A stretch of 64,000 nt of DNA from Glutinoglossum americanum. Lineage: Eukaryota > Ascomycota > Geoglossomycetes > Geoglossales > Geoglossaceae. The stretch spans positions 89,680 to 153,679 of the forward strand of contig JAGHQL010000043.1 in assembly GCA_020080175.1 (NCBI GenBank). Direction: 5' to 3'. A program made the translations under genes and the position numbers. The notes under the pieces are model-generated. The model saw only the letters and a list, made by a program, of their open reading frames with translations. It was not told the origin of the DNA and did no database searches. Below are positions 36,286 through 48,216 of the stretch, piece after piece (positions within the stretch are counted from its first letter, which is position 1; each line of letters begins with the position of its first letter).

Positions 36286-38125
36286 TTATGCGGTAGCCTC
36301 AGGGTAGGTGGTAGCCTGGTTCTGCTCGGGCGCGGCTTCTTCGGGGTAGGGCTTACGTCCCCACACGACGAAGCTACATATATGTTAGGTTTCGATCTTC
36401 TAGCGCATAAAGGTACGAGTAAAGGGAATCTTTACGCTTTGTGATATGCGTGCACGCTACGGTCTTGAATCGCGCGGCGGACATTGACCAGGTAAGCTTC
36501 AATCTCGTCCCTGGACCAACCGAAAGCATGGTGGAACGCGCCAAGGGTAAAGGCTTGGATGCCGTCGAGCCAGTTCAGCTCATTGATCTATGAGTGTGCG
36601 CACGTTGGTCAATACATGGCATGAGGTGATAAGTTGGGGTCGCTGGGATGGCGGGGAACTCACCCTCCCAATGTTCTTATAATGGGGATCCTTGGGCCAA
36701 GGGTTCAATGGGATCTTGAAGACCTCCTCATGAACGTCCACAAACCCAGCTTCTTTGTACCATCTCTTGAATTTGTTGGCGATACGAAGGGGTCTCCCCA
36801 GCATCATGGCCGCTTCATCTCCATATCGGGTCCATTCAGCAAAGGGCCAATCGTCCTTCATGGTATCATCATCGCAGTATACGGTACTCATAAAATCCTA
36901 GAGCAGACGGAGGGCATAAATAATCAGTTACGGGGTACGGGAATTTGGTATGAGTATCATCGGCCGTACCTGAGATTCCATCCAGCCGCCAGGCTTGGTG
37001 TACTTGAAAGCTTTCTTAATTATTTCGCGGAAATCTTCGAAACTCCCGAGCATGACACGAGTGTGAATGTAATCGAAGGTATTGGGAGAATAGAGCCAAT
37101 CTTCTTCGGTGGCATCATCGATTATGAATTGGACATTATTGGGAACCCTCAAGGGCTGTCAGCACAGGCCGTATGAAGAGATGAGTGGAAAACAATTACC
37201 ACTGCGGCTGAATAGGGCTAAGATCGGTCCCGGTGATCTAGATGGAAATTAGTAGTGGTCTTTTATGGAGGGCGTATTTATAGTAAAATATGAGCTTACT
37301 CGAGATTTAGGGAAAAGTTCCGCTAGGGGGGGTTGTATTGTCAGTGTTTGTGCTAGCAATTCATATCAAGCTGACTAGGGGTATAGATGGTAGGAAAAGC
37401 GGGGCCAAAGAAACTCACCGATTTCGAGACACCACATGCCGGTACCAGTGCCGATATCGAGTATTCTTTCCGGGTTATCGATTGGTGCAAAGTAGTGCCT
37501 GCCTTCAAAAACAAGCTTCAGAAGTTCATATTGTAAATCCAAACGCTCATTTTCAATCTGCGTTAGGAATGAGATTAGCGCAAACAAACAAAGAAAGAAG
37601 CAGCCAATAAATCGCAAAGCAATTCTAGAATTGACCCATAAATTTTAGAGCAGTGACTTACCTCGTCGTTGGGAAAATAGTAGGCTGTCAACAGCACGTT
37701 AGTTTGAATTGACCGAAAAGTGAGGTCTAGATTAAAAGTAGTACTCACAGCCCTCATGATACTTGTGATAGCGACGCCCATTCTCTGTAGGATAATTGGC
37801 AATGCTAGAAGTGAGCGAGAACGTGGATCTGTAGGAATTCGGACGGGTTAATGACCACGATAGACGACAACGAGCGAACAAATTCATCGCTACTATCCAA
37901 CGAACAGCAGAGGGTTTGAGTGCACTTACTGGTTGCTGACACTCTCGTCGGAGTCAGGATGGCTCTACAACCAATTGTCGCCGGGTTAGTTGAACCCTTG
38001 CACGGGCGAAAGGGACGAAAAAGAGTAAAAGAACCAGAGCAATAGCTTAAAGAACTCACGTCGGGCTCGATGAGACGCTCATGCAGCTGCCTGGAAGCAC
38101 CGTCACTGCTAACACTACCGCTCAT
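36286..38125 (-). CDS. SAM-dependent methyltransferase, LaeA/TAM-like
   Basis: Eleven exons: 38125-38060, 37964-37930, 37828-37749, 37684-37662, 37557-37419, 37322-37300, 37237-37200, 37147-36970, 36897-36664, 36587-36436 and 36373-36286; 351 residues. The class I Rossmann fold is clear: a lead-in ENGRRYHKYHEG, motif I DIGTGTG at residues 102-108 after PERIL, the second acidic strand GTDLSPIQPQW, FIIDDATEEDW, YIHTRVMLGSFEDF and the post-motif YTKPGGWMESQ. This arrangement is that of the large fungal TAM/UMTA methyltransferase group that includes the regulator LaeA. The substrate is unknown, and many members are not LaeA orthologues. Two exons are only 23 nt and one 35 nt, so automated models may miss them. 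All phases close. No secondary-metabolite genes are nearby. Confidence 0.92.
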
Positions 38126-38382
38126 CTTGGACTGAACGGTGGCTGAGTTCCAAGCTTGCTGGATCCGAGTGAGCGGGCCGATTGCAGCACGCGAGATGTT
38201 GAACGAAGGCGCTGCGTCTTTTGGGAGTGTCTCGGAAAAGAGAAAAGCAAAGCAGGGTTGTGCGTTGTTTTGCGTCGTGGTTTGCGTGCCTGAAGCGCTC
38301 GAGACGAACGGGATGACCAGACTGCCGGAACGGAGGGACCACAGCGGTGGGACTGGAACCCTTTTTATTCACTGAAAGAAGT

Positions 38383-38408
38383 GGTGTGTGTGTGTGTGTG
38401 TGTGTGTG
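38383..38408. repeat. (GT)n microsatellite
   Basis: About thirteen uninterrupted GT dinucleotides, 258-283 bp upstream of the methyltransferase ATG. Confidence 0.9.
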
Positions 38409-38463
38409 GAATTGAACCAGGTGTGGTCGGTTCGCGAACAGGGACCGTGATGGACAGATCATC

Positions 38464-38486
38464 CTCTCTTCTCTTCTCTTCTCTTT
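38464..38486. repeat. CTCTT pentanucleotide microsatellite
   Basis: About four tandem CTCTT units (CTCTCTTCTCTTCTCTTCTC), slightly imperfect at the ends. Confidence 0.8.
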
Positions 38487-39597
38487 TCGGGTCTCTTCGT
38501 GTATGCACACGGAGCAGTGTATTACAGTACGCTCCTCTGCAGGATGACGATCGGGCATCCAATGCAACGACGGCGGGACAAAGAAAAAAAGAGGCAGCAC
38601 GAACACGGAGCTTGGTGCAGCCTGCCTGTCCGCCGGCACTCGCCGGCGCAGTTCTCGAGTTCTCGACTGTTGCTCCACTTCCCCGGGCTGTCCTCGGTAG
38701 GCCAGGCCCGGCTAACCAAAAGCGCAAAGGCGTCGCTGCCCGAGTCAAGTGCCACCAGGTGAGCACGGGGGAGTTCTACTACGAAGTACGCTACGGAGCA
38801 CAGTCTGCCGGTCGTTGCGGCCTTGCCCAACTGCGGTTAATCCGCCCACCTCCCGTCGCAACCTCCCGTCGCAACCAGCGCCTCACCAAACGCCCCTCCC
38901 AGAGACCCCCCCTGTAGATCTGCGCCCCATGCCGCCCGCTGTTGTGGGATTTATCCAAGCGCCTGGGACGGCTTCGAGAGAAACCATAAGATCCCGGTAG
39001 GACCCAAGCGTCGCGGCGGGTGACGCATTGCCTATACCCCGCATGCCACTAGCCCAGCGGATAAAATCAACCCCCCCCCCATCATGGGTCTTCCCAGTCC
39101 TCCCCGTCTTCCCAGTACCAAGTTTTACCCAGCCCGCCTCCCGCGTTCGACCGATCTTCGTTTTTCCATACGCACTTGAAGCCGTTTCTTTCTTTCTTTT
39201 TTCCTCCGCTCCCCGTTTTCTTTTTTTCATTGGGCGAGCCGGACGACACATCGTTAGCCCCGAAAATCCCTCAGGCTCGTGTTGCACCGAAACCAGCGTG
39301 ATGGGCTGCTGCTTGCTTGTTTTACCTCACCGCTCCCCGCCGAGCATTTTATTTCCGGCGCCGGAATGTTTCGAAATGGGTAGTTCTTATTAACCCGTTA
39401 ATGAGGGCGATCTTTTCTAGCATGTGTACTTTGTAAGCTTATACATATGCGGAGTGCCATCTAGCGCCGTCGCAATGCATACATCAACGTCCGCAGTCTG
39501 CTGTTACCACCTGCTCCTTTCGGCCCACTCCGCTCGGCCTCCCGCCTCAACAAGTTCATTCCCAAATTCCATGTCCGTGCATACAAATACATGGCTC

Positions 39598-42500
39598 TCA
39601 ATGCTTAATCTTGTAGTTCCCCCCCGAAACCTCCAGCTTCCCGTCATTAACCATCAGACTGAGGAACTCACGGAGCTCTTCGGTACTGAAAGGGAAGCCA
39701 CCCGGCACGGCCATTTTCAGCATCATGATGATACCTTGCAATGGCATCGCACCTTGATTGGTTAGCATACCCACGATGAACTGCCAATAGACTTTCATAT
39801 TTTCCATCTGGGCTTCCTCATTCGATTTCAGAGCCGTCACAGCGGAGCTCGCCTCAGCCTCCGCTGCTGCTGCAACGGCGGCCTCGACGGTCTCCTTTCC
39901 GGTTTCATCTTGATCAAGTGTCTCAAGCACCTTGAAGGTGTCCTTCTCAACCTCTTTTAGTACCAACCTGCCAACCCAGAACGTCAACGCATTCCGGACA
40001 AGGCCCTCACCCATGTTCAATTGTGTGGTAAGCTCTTGCACCGTCCTCTTAATTTCAGTGCTTTCCGACGCATCGGGGTCTTGAAATGCGTAAATGACGC
40101 TAGCTTGCCAAGTTTGGACCTCCTCTGTCACAATTCGATCCTGCAGATCTAGTTCCACGGTCACCTGACCCAATGCTGGAAGCCACGTAAGCTTGCGTGA
40201 TTGCTTTAGGGTTTCAAAACCCCTCTCGTAACGTTCTTGTAACTCTGAGATTGCCAAGGGAACTGCAAACGTTTCTTCATGTAGTGACGGCCAGAAAAGT
40301 CGAGATAGGATCTTAGCATGTAGCTCCGGCGCATGCGGAGTTTGGGGGCTGAGGTGGGTGGCGGGTTTGGAAAGATGAAGTTTGTTGAGGTGGAGATTCT
40401 GGTCAGCGCGGATGACGGTATCTACCCGTTTGGAGTCGAGTACGTCTCGTAACATGACCTCACAAGCCTGAAGTGCCCCTTCCCCGAAACGTATCTTTAA
40501 GAGTTCGAGAACTCGCATCTAGCACCAGGCGATTAGCAGCGGACCCAGGGAAATCTGTTTGTCATCATCCTATCAATACCTCTTTTTCGAAATCGGGATC
40601 CTTCTTGAGTAACCTGTCTCCCATGATATTTTGGAATTCCTTCACGAATACATCCTTCGAGTCATAGAGGCTTATGAGGCTACCGATCACGTCCGAGGCT
40701 TTGGACTTTCGATATTCTGCATATGCAACGCCAATTAATATTTATGAGTCTTCCACCCCTAGAGCATCAACTCGCTCACCTGGACCAGCATCAATGGGAT
40801 CCGGTACCCATTGCATGTCATCCCAGTCCAAATCTCCGGTGTCGCCAATTTCTTGACCTCCAGCCTCATTGGCTTTGTCCAACTCCACGGCTAGCTCAAC
40901 AAGTACCTCTGTAGCAGATGATGTGTTCTGGCTAATCTCATCGCCAGGGTAAGCTAGCAACCCGGCCACAATAACCTTAACCGTATCTTCTCTATCCTTG
41001 AGATACCGGCGGATAGGGCGAGATATGCGATCAAGGAGAACCCCTTTGGGATCTAAGAGGCTAAATGCTCGAATCAAGGAAATGTAAACTTGTAGGATCT
41101 CTTTAGTTGACGCCCCGGGATGAAGTAGACGTTGCGAAAGAACACTAGCAAAAGCACCTATTAAATAGCTTCTTGTCTGAGGCGTGGTGGTGTAAGACTG
41201 GCTATTGTTAGATCGCTAAGGCTTTGGGCTACAGATGAATTAAACGTACTTTCAGATCCTCAATAGCGCCCATACTAGAATCCCAGTCAACTACAATCTC
41301 GAAAAGTTCACTGATTCGGAGCCTCCCGAGCCTCCCAACTCCCATCTCGGACCACTTCTCTGCATCTCCGAACGTAAAGAGTAGATCTGACTGCTCTTCC
41401 TCAACTGACTCGTGTTCCTCGAATTCCATGGGCTTCTCCGGGTTGTCACTAAAGCAATTGAGCATCTCAATAACCAGTCGCCCAAATTCGTCCTCCATCC
41501 AGGTCTTTAAGCGCGCCGTTACGGTTGAAGGCGATTGCCATTGACCCGCAAATGTTTTGATAATATACTCGGACATTAGCTTATTCATGACCTCAGCGAG
41601 AACCCGCTCTCCTTTGACACTACCCAACCCCACCTCCTGCAGCCTACGGCCAATATCAAGGACCCTGTTTCGTGCTTCAAGTACCCCTGGTGGCTGGTTG
41701 TCTTCGAAATTTTGCCCTAGTCGCCTCGCCCCCTCTGCATCTGTGCGGAGATCCCTTTTAGTTTCCATATCCATTTCGACATTGAGAAATGCTTCGTCAT
41801 CGTCTCTGTTAGCTTGCCGGTCTCGAGCGTTATTTTCAGAAGCAATCCCCAGTATAGTGGTCCCCTCCTTTGTCAAAGTTTTGGCAAGAATTGTCGAGAA
41901 CTCTTCATGAGGTAGGGAATAGGTTATTATTGCGTGCAAATCTCTTTTGAACTTGGATTCTGCTTGCTCTATCTCTATTCGAGCCGCGTCCGAATGGTAC
42001 AGTAATTCGAGAGCTGTAAATATGAAACGAGACAACGGATCTTGATATACCTTCTGCGCAAACTGAAGGGTATCGAGAACATTATTTAGAGTTTCTTCGG
42101 TGCACTCACTGGAGCAGGTCTTAAAAGCTGTTTAGCTAGGATCTCAAAGGGAGGAAGGATAAGACTTCTTACAAGATGTATCCCAGGCCGTACAAATGCA
42201 AGGAAATGCATCCGCACTTCGTGGATATACCAGTCCACAAGGTCATCACCATTTGACAAGCCACCTGAGGGGCTTTGCTTGAAGGCAAAAAGGAGGTATC
42301 TAATGGCTTCGAGAGCCTCTGGCTGAGACTGCTTGTGCCAAGTTGCTGGTAACACTTCTGTGCCTAGGTCCAGGGTTTGGAAAGTGATGGGCTCATTTGG
42401 AAGGCTCAAAAAGCTGGTGGCCGTGTGCCATGCTCGATTCCATATTATATGCTCCGCAACGATACTGGATGTGGACGACTGTGCAAAGGTCGGAAGCTCT

Positions 42501-42631
42501 GTTTGAGCACTACCTAAAGATTGTCCAGGAGCTGTGAAACTTGTTACGGGAGTCGCAACGGGAGTAGGGACCGTATAGGAGGAGTCAGAGTCGGGGAATA
42601 CGGAGGAGAAGATACGTTTGCGAGACTGCAT
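39598..42631 (-). CDS. APC2: Anaphase-promoting complex subunit 2 (cullin-like)
   Basis: Five exons: 42631-42173, 42104-41250, 41197-40780, 40716-40580 and 40518-39598; 929 residues. Apc2 is the cullin scaffold of the APC/C ubiquitin ligase; with the RING subunit Apc11 it ubiquitinates securin and cyclins. Landmarks of the cullin-homology part are LLHPGASTKEILQVYISLIR, DPKGVLLDRISRPIRRYLKD, SLYDSKDVFVKEFQNIMGDR and RVLELLKIRFGEGALQACEV, then LTWLPALGQVTVEL. The C-terminus is the Apc2 winged helix, ending FLSLMVNDGKLEVSGGNYKI. Intron 1 (42105-42172) uses a GTGAG acceptor rather than the nearer CCAG, because only that keeps frame with a coding stretch (TEETLNNVLDTLQFAQK). An acidic loop of Ala/Glu lies around residues 820-850. 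Confidence 0.95.
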
Positions 42632-43015
42632 GAGAACTATAGGTTATGCCATTCGACTTGATCAATATATTCAACGTGTTGCATACGCGATACGCGATGA
42701 TTTTGAGACGTGATCACGCGAAATTACCCTTTCTTGTAACCTTTGTAACGAACACATTTAAAAAATTCCAGAGTGGATTTATGTGATATCTACATTCAGC
42801 AGTGATTCTGTGGAGAAGCCCAGGAAACGCTCGAGCAGGCAAAACAGACTGGTGGAATCGCAATTTTGAGGACTTGAAAATTGTCCTTCGACCGATTCCT
42901 CATACTCTAAGCGTGTTCGTGGGCTAACACTGTCCTAAGAGAAGCGGATGTTGACTAGCGCCCGACAGATATATTAAGTACGTATCGGAGGCTATCTAGC
43001 AACTGATTATGTCCC
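42632..43015. promoter_or_regulatory. Upstream region of APC2 / 3' flank of the F-box gene
   Basis: Within 100 bp of the APC2 start lie two overlapping ATACGCGAT copies (42683-42698) and a perfect 10-bp palindrome CGTGATCACG (42709-42718). ACGCG resembles the yeast MCB cell-cycle element; function here is inference. Confidence 0.45.
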
Positions 43016-46000
43016 TTATAGCTTTCCGTGTCTTGCTTTAAAAATAGCCACCTTATCGTCATAAAAAAGAATTTCCCTCAGTCTTAGCTTTGGCCGTGAC
43101 CGGAATTCTTCGCTCTCATAATTGTCGCCGCCATCAGAATCATCAAGCGGATCTGAGTCCTCAGCGTCAGTGTCGTCCGAGTCAATACCAGGAATACCAG
43201 CGGGAGGCCCATTCTCCTCATCGTCCTCATCGTCATCTTCATCCTCAGTAGCGTCATCATCGTCTATCGGGTCGCCGGGATCATTATTTATAGGGGCGAT
43301 ATGCGGAATAGATATGGGCTGGGGTTCATCATTATTCCTGTTCTCCAATATCTCAAAGCATTTGTTCATGATTCCCATGTAGCATATCTCCAACTCCGGA
43401 CGAAGAGTCACAATGTCGACAACTTGGAGAGCCATTTCTCGTGGGTCAGGGCTCTTGTGCACGTGATCAGCGATGTGAGGAATGTACAAAGAGCGAAGGT
43501 GCGGAATCAAGGGTAGCCGTTGTAAAAGATAGTGCTGCATAGCAATTAGTCGGCGGTCGAGAAGGGGGAGTTACTGTTGTACCTACCCAATCCTTATACT
43601 CAACTGCCATCCCCAGTTCTCGGAGGTTACTCATTTTGCCACTAGTTACGTAGCCCAGCACCTCCCTTGGAAACATCCATTTTCTCCATGATGCTTGTGA
43701 AATAGTTCCACTTCGCGGCTTAATGCTGCTGTCGACGAACAATTTCTTCAAACTTAGCCTATGCCGTCGTAGAGGGCCACGATACATTGCATCAACGCCA
43801 ACTGGCGATGAGAGCGAGGAAGACTCCTGGAGGAAGAGTACTTCGAGTGTGTTAGGCGCAAGAGTCTCCCGAAGTAAAGCGATTAAAGCGGGTCCAACGG
43901 CATCTGTGTGTATCTTTTTGAGCTTCAGTTTGTAGTCAGGTGGGCCAGCGCCCCTTAGCGACCTGGAGGAACCAGGGCATGGCGTGCGATTTTTGGACGA
44001 CGAACCGCACTTGTTGGAAGAGTAAGGTGAGAAAACCTGACGGAGCATTTTCCAAAGGTATTCACTAGAAGAGCAGCCGAGAAGAGTGACGCTTGTCATG
44101 ATTGACCAGTCAAACGCTTTTTGAAGTACCGGGATGCAGAGTGGGACACGCTCCAGCTCCAAGACTTCTAGTTTGAGCTTCCCTTCCAGTACTGGTCGTT
44201 GGGGTTCGCCATCTCCTGGAGCGATAGCGACTTGCGATGCTGAAATAGGCGTTGATGTTGGTACTGGAGCTTGTATACTTTGGCTGATTTGAGAGCTTGG
44301 CAAGAATCCGTCATTAGATGCCGCAACATCGGTTAAAATCGTCGGAGGAAGGCCCGGTGATGCTTGAGTAGAGGCCGGTGTATACACTGCCGCCGAGGAA
44401 GGCGAAGAGTATGTTTCGTTGGCCTGGGTGTTCTGGTAACCCCCAAGCAGAACTGAGGGCATCAGAGCAGACGGCTCTTCCCCAACGTCAGCGCTGGAGG
44501 ATTGGGGTTCCCCAGCAGTCGCAATATACTGCGAAGGTGTCTCTTCCATGACATGGATGTCTAGCGTATCGGCGCCTGGCGCCTCTGAGTCCATAAGCGA
44601 CGCTGCCAGTTCGGCCTGATTAGCTGGAGTGTTGGACTGGACACCCTCTGGGACTTGGGTAAGTCCATCCTCGTTCTTGGTGGCTTCGGTTTTCGCTTTT
44701 CGCTTCCTCTTTCGGATGTCATAAACCCGTCCAACTAGGATACCCAAAACACCCCCCAATCTCTTTTCTCCGACAGTGCTAATCCCTGTCGAGGACATGT
44801 TATGGTCCACCTGCTGCAATGACTCCCCATCCCACGGCAGCACCCAGATCTTAGGCATGCCACTGCAAGAGGAAATCCCCACTCTTAACTCACGTAATCG
44901 GTCTTGAGAACGGCTAATCAAGATACTCATCTCGTCCAAGTATGCAAGTTCATCAATGTCGAGTACGCTTAAACTTTTGAGCGGCGGTAGTACAGAGAAC
45001 GTAGGGTGTTCAACCCGGTTAGCAGGCGGCGATTGAGGGTTTCCCGTAGCAGCTGGCAGACCGGCGAAACCTGCGGCACTGCCTGGAGGGACAAGGAACC
45101 CAACAGAAGCGCTCCCAAGAGGGAGTGGTGGTGGCAAAGACGGCAACAAAGTTTGCCCGCCTACAGGAGGATTTTCCTGATTGTCATGCCAACGGACCCA
45201 GACACGCTCTAACCGAGGTTCACGGCCATCACGGTGATCACCTAGTGAGGAGAGAGCAAGCCAAACGTCCCGAAGCACCCCCGTAGGCATGTCCCAGACA
45301 AAAGTCTCCAGATTTGGCATCCGAGCAACTGCCAGCGCGACCAGCGTGCCCAGCATCTTTCCTCCATCCTTGGTCACCAGGTAGTCAGAGACCCACTCAG
45401 GTGGGCCGTTGCCCAAAGAGAATTTGCGGGTGAAATGCGAGTAATGATTCCCGCGTCGGCATCTCCGGGGTCGCTGCACCGGATTCAGCCCATTATTTGG
45501 AGAAGCTTGGGGTGGAGATATGTGGCCGCATCTCTCGCAAGGGAGAGTCTGTGCAGGTGAGTTAGGGGTCAGGCATCTCTGGTCCGGCGATTCTCCAAAG
45601 ACCTCTTCTGCCATTACCAGTGTCGCTAGGCCATATGTGAGGGCATCGACGCCAGTCCGATGCTCTGCGGTTGCATGTGCATCGGGCCAGACAATGTCAA
45701 ATCGATGATAGATGTGTGGGATGGTAAGAGCATGTAGAGACGAATGTGTAAGAGCCAGGGACGCCAGGTCGTTGGTGTGTGTTACCTGACGAAAGTCAGC
45801 AAGTGAGCCGGGAAACGGGAAGCGTTCAAAAGAATTTCACTCACTTCCTTTATGATATCCTTTAGGACGTCCACCGGCAAGTCCAGCAAGTTGAGCGGCT
45901 TCTTTTTTTCAGCGTAGCCCTCTCCCTTCCCACCACCGTTCAAAAATGCTTGTAGTTTGCTCTCTGTCCCACACTCACGGTCTCCCTCAGCCGTGCCCTC

Positions 46001-46066
46001 CAAGTCTGCGCCCTCCAATCCCCCATCATCCAACCCCAGATCCGTTGTCTGCTCAGGATTGGCCAT
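43016..46066 (-). CDS. F-box protein with acidic C-terminus
   Basis: Three exons: 46066-45845, 45785-43587 and 43534-43016; 979 residues. The N-terminal 50 residues are Gly/Glu-rich. A degenerate F-box starts at about residue 57 (LNLLDLPVDVLKDIIKEV, then the ALTHSSLHALTIPHIYHRFD segment after splicing), which would recruit an SCF ubiquitin ligase through Skp1. Downstream, leucine-rich segments (MPNLETFVWDMPTGVLRDV, KSLSVLDIDELAYLDEMSIL, SLKKLFVDS, MSNLRELGMAVEY, LIPHLRSLYIPHI) suggest irregular LRR-like repeats for substrate binding, interrupted by a Ser/Pro/Gln-rich insert (about 370-550). The C-terminus has a strongly acidic Asp/Glu tract before RPKLRLREILFYDD. Fungal proteins of this architecture exist but I know of no characterised target. 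Junctions are in phase, with 59- and 52-nt introns. Confidence 0.85.
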
Positions 46067-48216
46067 TGTATCAATCTTCAGATCTTTTAAACAAAGACTC
46101 GGAAAAGCCGTGGTTCAGGCACGGTTGTGGCGAAGCTATGATGTCTACCTGCGGGACATGTGCCTTAGCCTAAAGTGAAAAGCGAGATACACGTGCAGCA
46201 TACAACGACATGAATTGGCGAATAGTCTAGGGAGAAGCCCTGCGCGCATTCGTGAAGGTGCTGGTTGTTATTGTTGTCAATCGGCGACCGGCCATCCAGC
46301 TCCTGTCTTGGCGCAGGCTGGCGAATCATTACTCCTTTTGTTAAGCGGCACATGATTATTGATAGGTGAAAAAATGGTTCATTCCGTCGAGGTACAATTT
46401 AGTATACATACTTCTACGTGCACTTGATACTCCCCCTACATGTTACAACACTATCAAGGTCGATGCTCAGTCCAACCGACGTTTAGGGATATTTAAATCC
46501 TGCCCTGCTACGAATCTCTCTTTTCTGAGTAATCGCTTGCATACACCCCTTAATTGTCCCTTGGTGTGATAGCCTGCATAGCCGTAGGGAATCAGAATTT
46601 TTTTTTTCTCCCCTTAGCACTAGACATAGACCATGAGGCGTGGTCCGTCACGATTGATGCAAGTGAAAGGCGCAGCTTCCAACAATGTTCTCCGGGAGGT
46701 GTTGTCAATTGAGCAACAATGCGCAGCTTCCAACAACAATGCTAGGATATGGAGAAGTAATTGTGGTGAGCCATGTATGAATAGCGATTTTGCGCTACAT
46801 CCCCTCCAAATCAACGACAAAGCGTGTATGGTAAGGGGTTCGGCGACCACCCAGAGGTGGCCCTCAGATCCTCGCAAGGACTGAGTGTCATGGTAAAAGC
46901 AATGTGAGCTTGGACGTGACGGTTCCTACATGTGACTAGCCCACTCGCAAATTCTCCGCCCTAGAAACTGGAGAAATCCTTCATGCACCTCTAGACGAAC
47001 GAGCATCCACCAGAATGGTTCCCAGAATGTGGGTTGGAGGAAAGGGAAGGCGGTCCGTCGAGCAGCCCATGGTTATCCCAGTTACATGCGTCCTCCGTCA
47101 ACGTTAGTTGGTGGAGTCCCTGTACCTGTAAACCGTCAACCCGTCCCGTGTACTCTCTCCACGCGCTGGCCCCCGCGCACCGAGGCGGCGACGAGAGTTG
47201 CACTTTCGGTTGTGACACGGTTGGTCCGGGCGCATGGCTGATTGGACTGTGCCGTTCCAGAAGTTGAATTAGACTTCCGGTAGTCCCTTGAGATCGCTCC
47301 GCCAGGCCCAGCGGCCATCACGATCTCAGACCTCTGCCTGTAGGGTAACATTGCCGATACTCTATGGGGTAAGAAGCAACAGCCCCGTAAATATAGATCG
47401 TTTAGCTGGTTAAAACGAACTCCGGTTGGTTGCACCCCGCCATTGGTGATTGAATATCAGCCACCTCCGCCGTGCTCCGTGCGATTGAAGTTGGTTTCGC
47501 TCTTCCTCCAATTCTCTCCCCGGCCCCCAGATAACACGGCCTGCAGGGTCCAAACAAAAATTGCCGTGTTTGGCCACGGTACGGCTTCAGTCAATATCAG
47601 ACTCGTCGATCTTATTTGCATTTCACCATCGCGGTCTGTGTGCGATAGGCTTGCGCCATACGCGTCAGTCATTAGAGGCTGGCCCTTTACAGTTATAAAG
47701 GAAATTATTAGTACCACAGCTACGGAAACAGTCTTATCGGGAAATCTGGGGCGTACGAAGCCTGCTATGTTAGGACCATTTCCCTTAAGCCCGGGGGTCA
47801 CCCCGCGAGATCTCCGCTAGCTTACCACAAGGTGAGCGCCAGTCAACTTGGGCAGCAACATCTTAATCAGCTTATCTCTCTGGTCTCGCGCGTTGAGTCT
47901 ACGAGGCTAACGCGCTGCGGAACCAGAGGGAGACAGAACAGGCGCGGAATTTTGGCAGGGATGAGAATCCTCCGCAAGAACTCAATGTGGTTCAGCTGCA
48001 GGACGCTAAGCCCGCGCAAAGCCCTATGGCGGAGGGAGGAGTTTGGGGTCTAAAATAGGGCTGTTACATGCCAGGTTTCTCTGCACTGAATTGACAAGTC
48101 CTGTGTGGTATGCTACAAGATCAACTTCAAAAAGTTCAACATCCCAGCCTCAAGTGTTTAGGCGGCCTTTATATTTTTTTTTCTTTGTCGAACCCACACC
48201 ACTATCACCTTTACAA
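46067..48216. other. 2.15-kb gene-free region
   Basis: Only short or mutually overlapping open frames occur (for example on both strands at 47443-47820), none with recognisable protein character. It contains a 16-bp direct repeat near 46.7 kb and, at 46190-46195, a CACGTG upstream of the F-box gene. It may hold promoters of the two divergent flanking genes (F-box, minus; C2H2, plus), or decayed sequence. Confidence 0.45.
46670..46736. repeat. 16-bp direct repeat GCGCAGCTTCCAACAA
   Basis: Copies at 46670-46685 and 46721-46736, flanking an interrupted palindrome (GTTGTCAATTGAGCAAC). The origin is unknown. Confidence 0.7.

Larger units (their letters stand above)
38126..39597. promoter_or_regulatory. 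Methyltransferase upstream region with microsatellites
   Basis: About 1.47 kb from the methyltransferase start to the APC2 stop. It contains a (GT)n tract and a CTCTT tract. Long overlapping open frames on both strands (38115-38917) have biased, non-protein-like composition and are not called as genes. Confidence 0.45.

Noticed and set aside
38115-38917. Overlapping 133-187-codon open frames on both strands near the microsatellites
   Set aside because: Composition follows the simple repeats (His-Thr runs, Val-Cys runs), and no splice partners or motifs are seen.
39028-39393. 121-codon plus-strand open frame
   Set aside because: Pro/Phe/Ser-rich because of C/T-rich DNA. No family signature, and it lies in the spacer beyond the APC2 3' end.
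47443-47820. 125-codon plus and 114-codon minus open frames overlapping each other
   Set aside because: Neither has coding-like composition or exon context.
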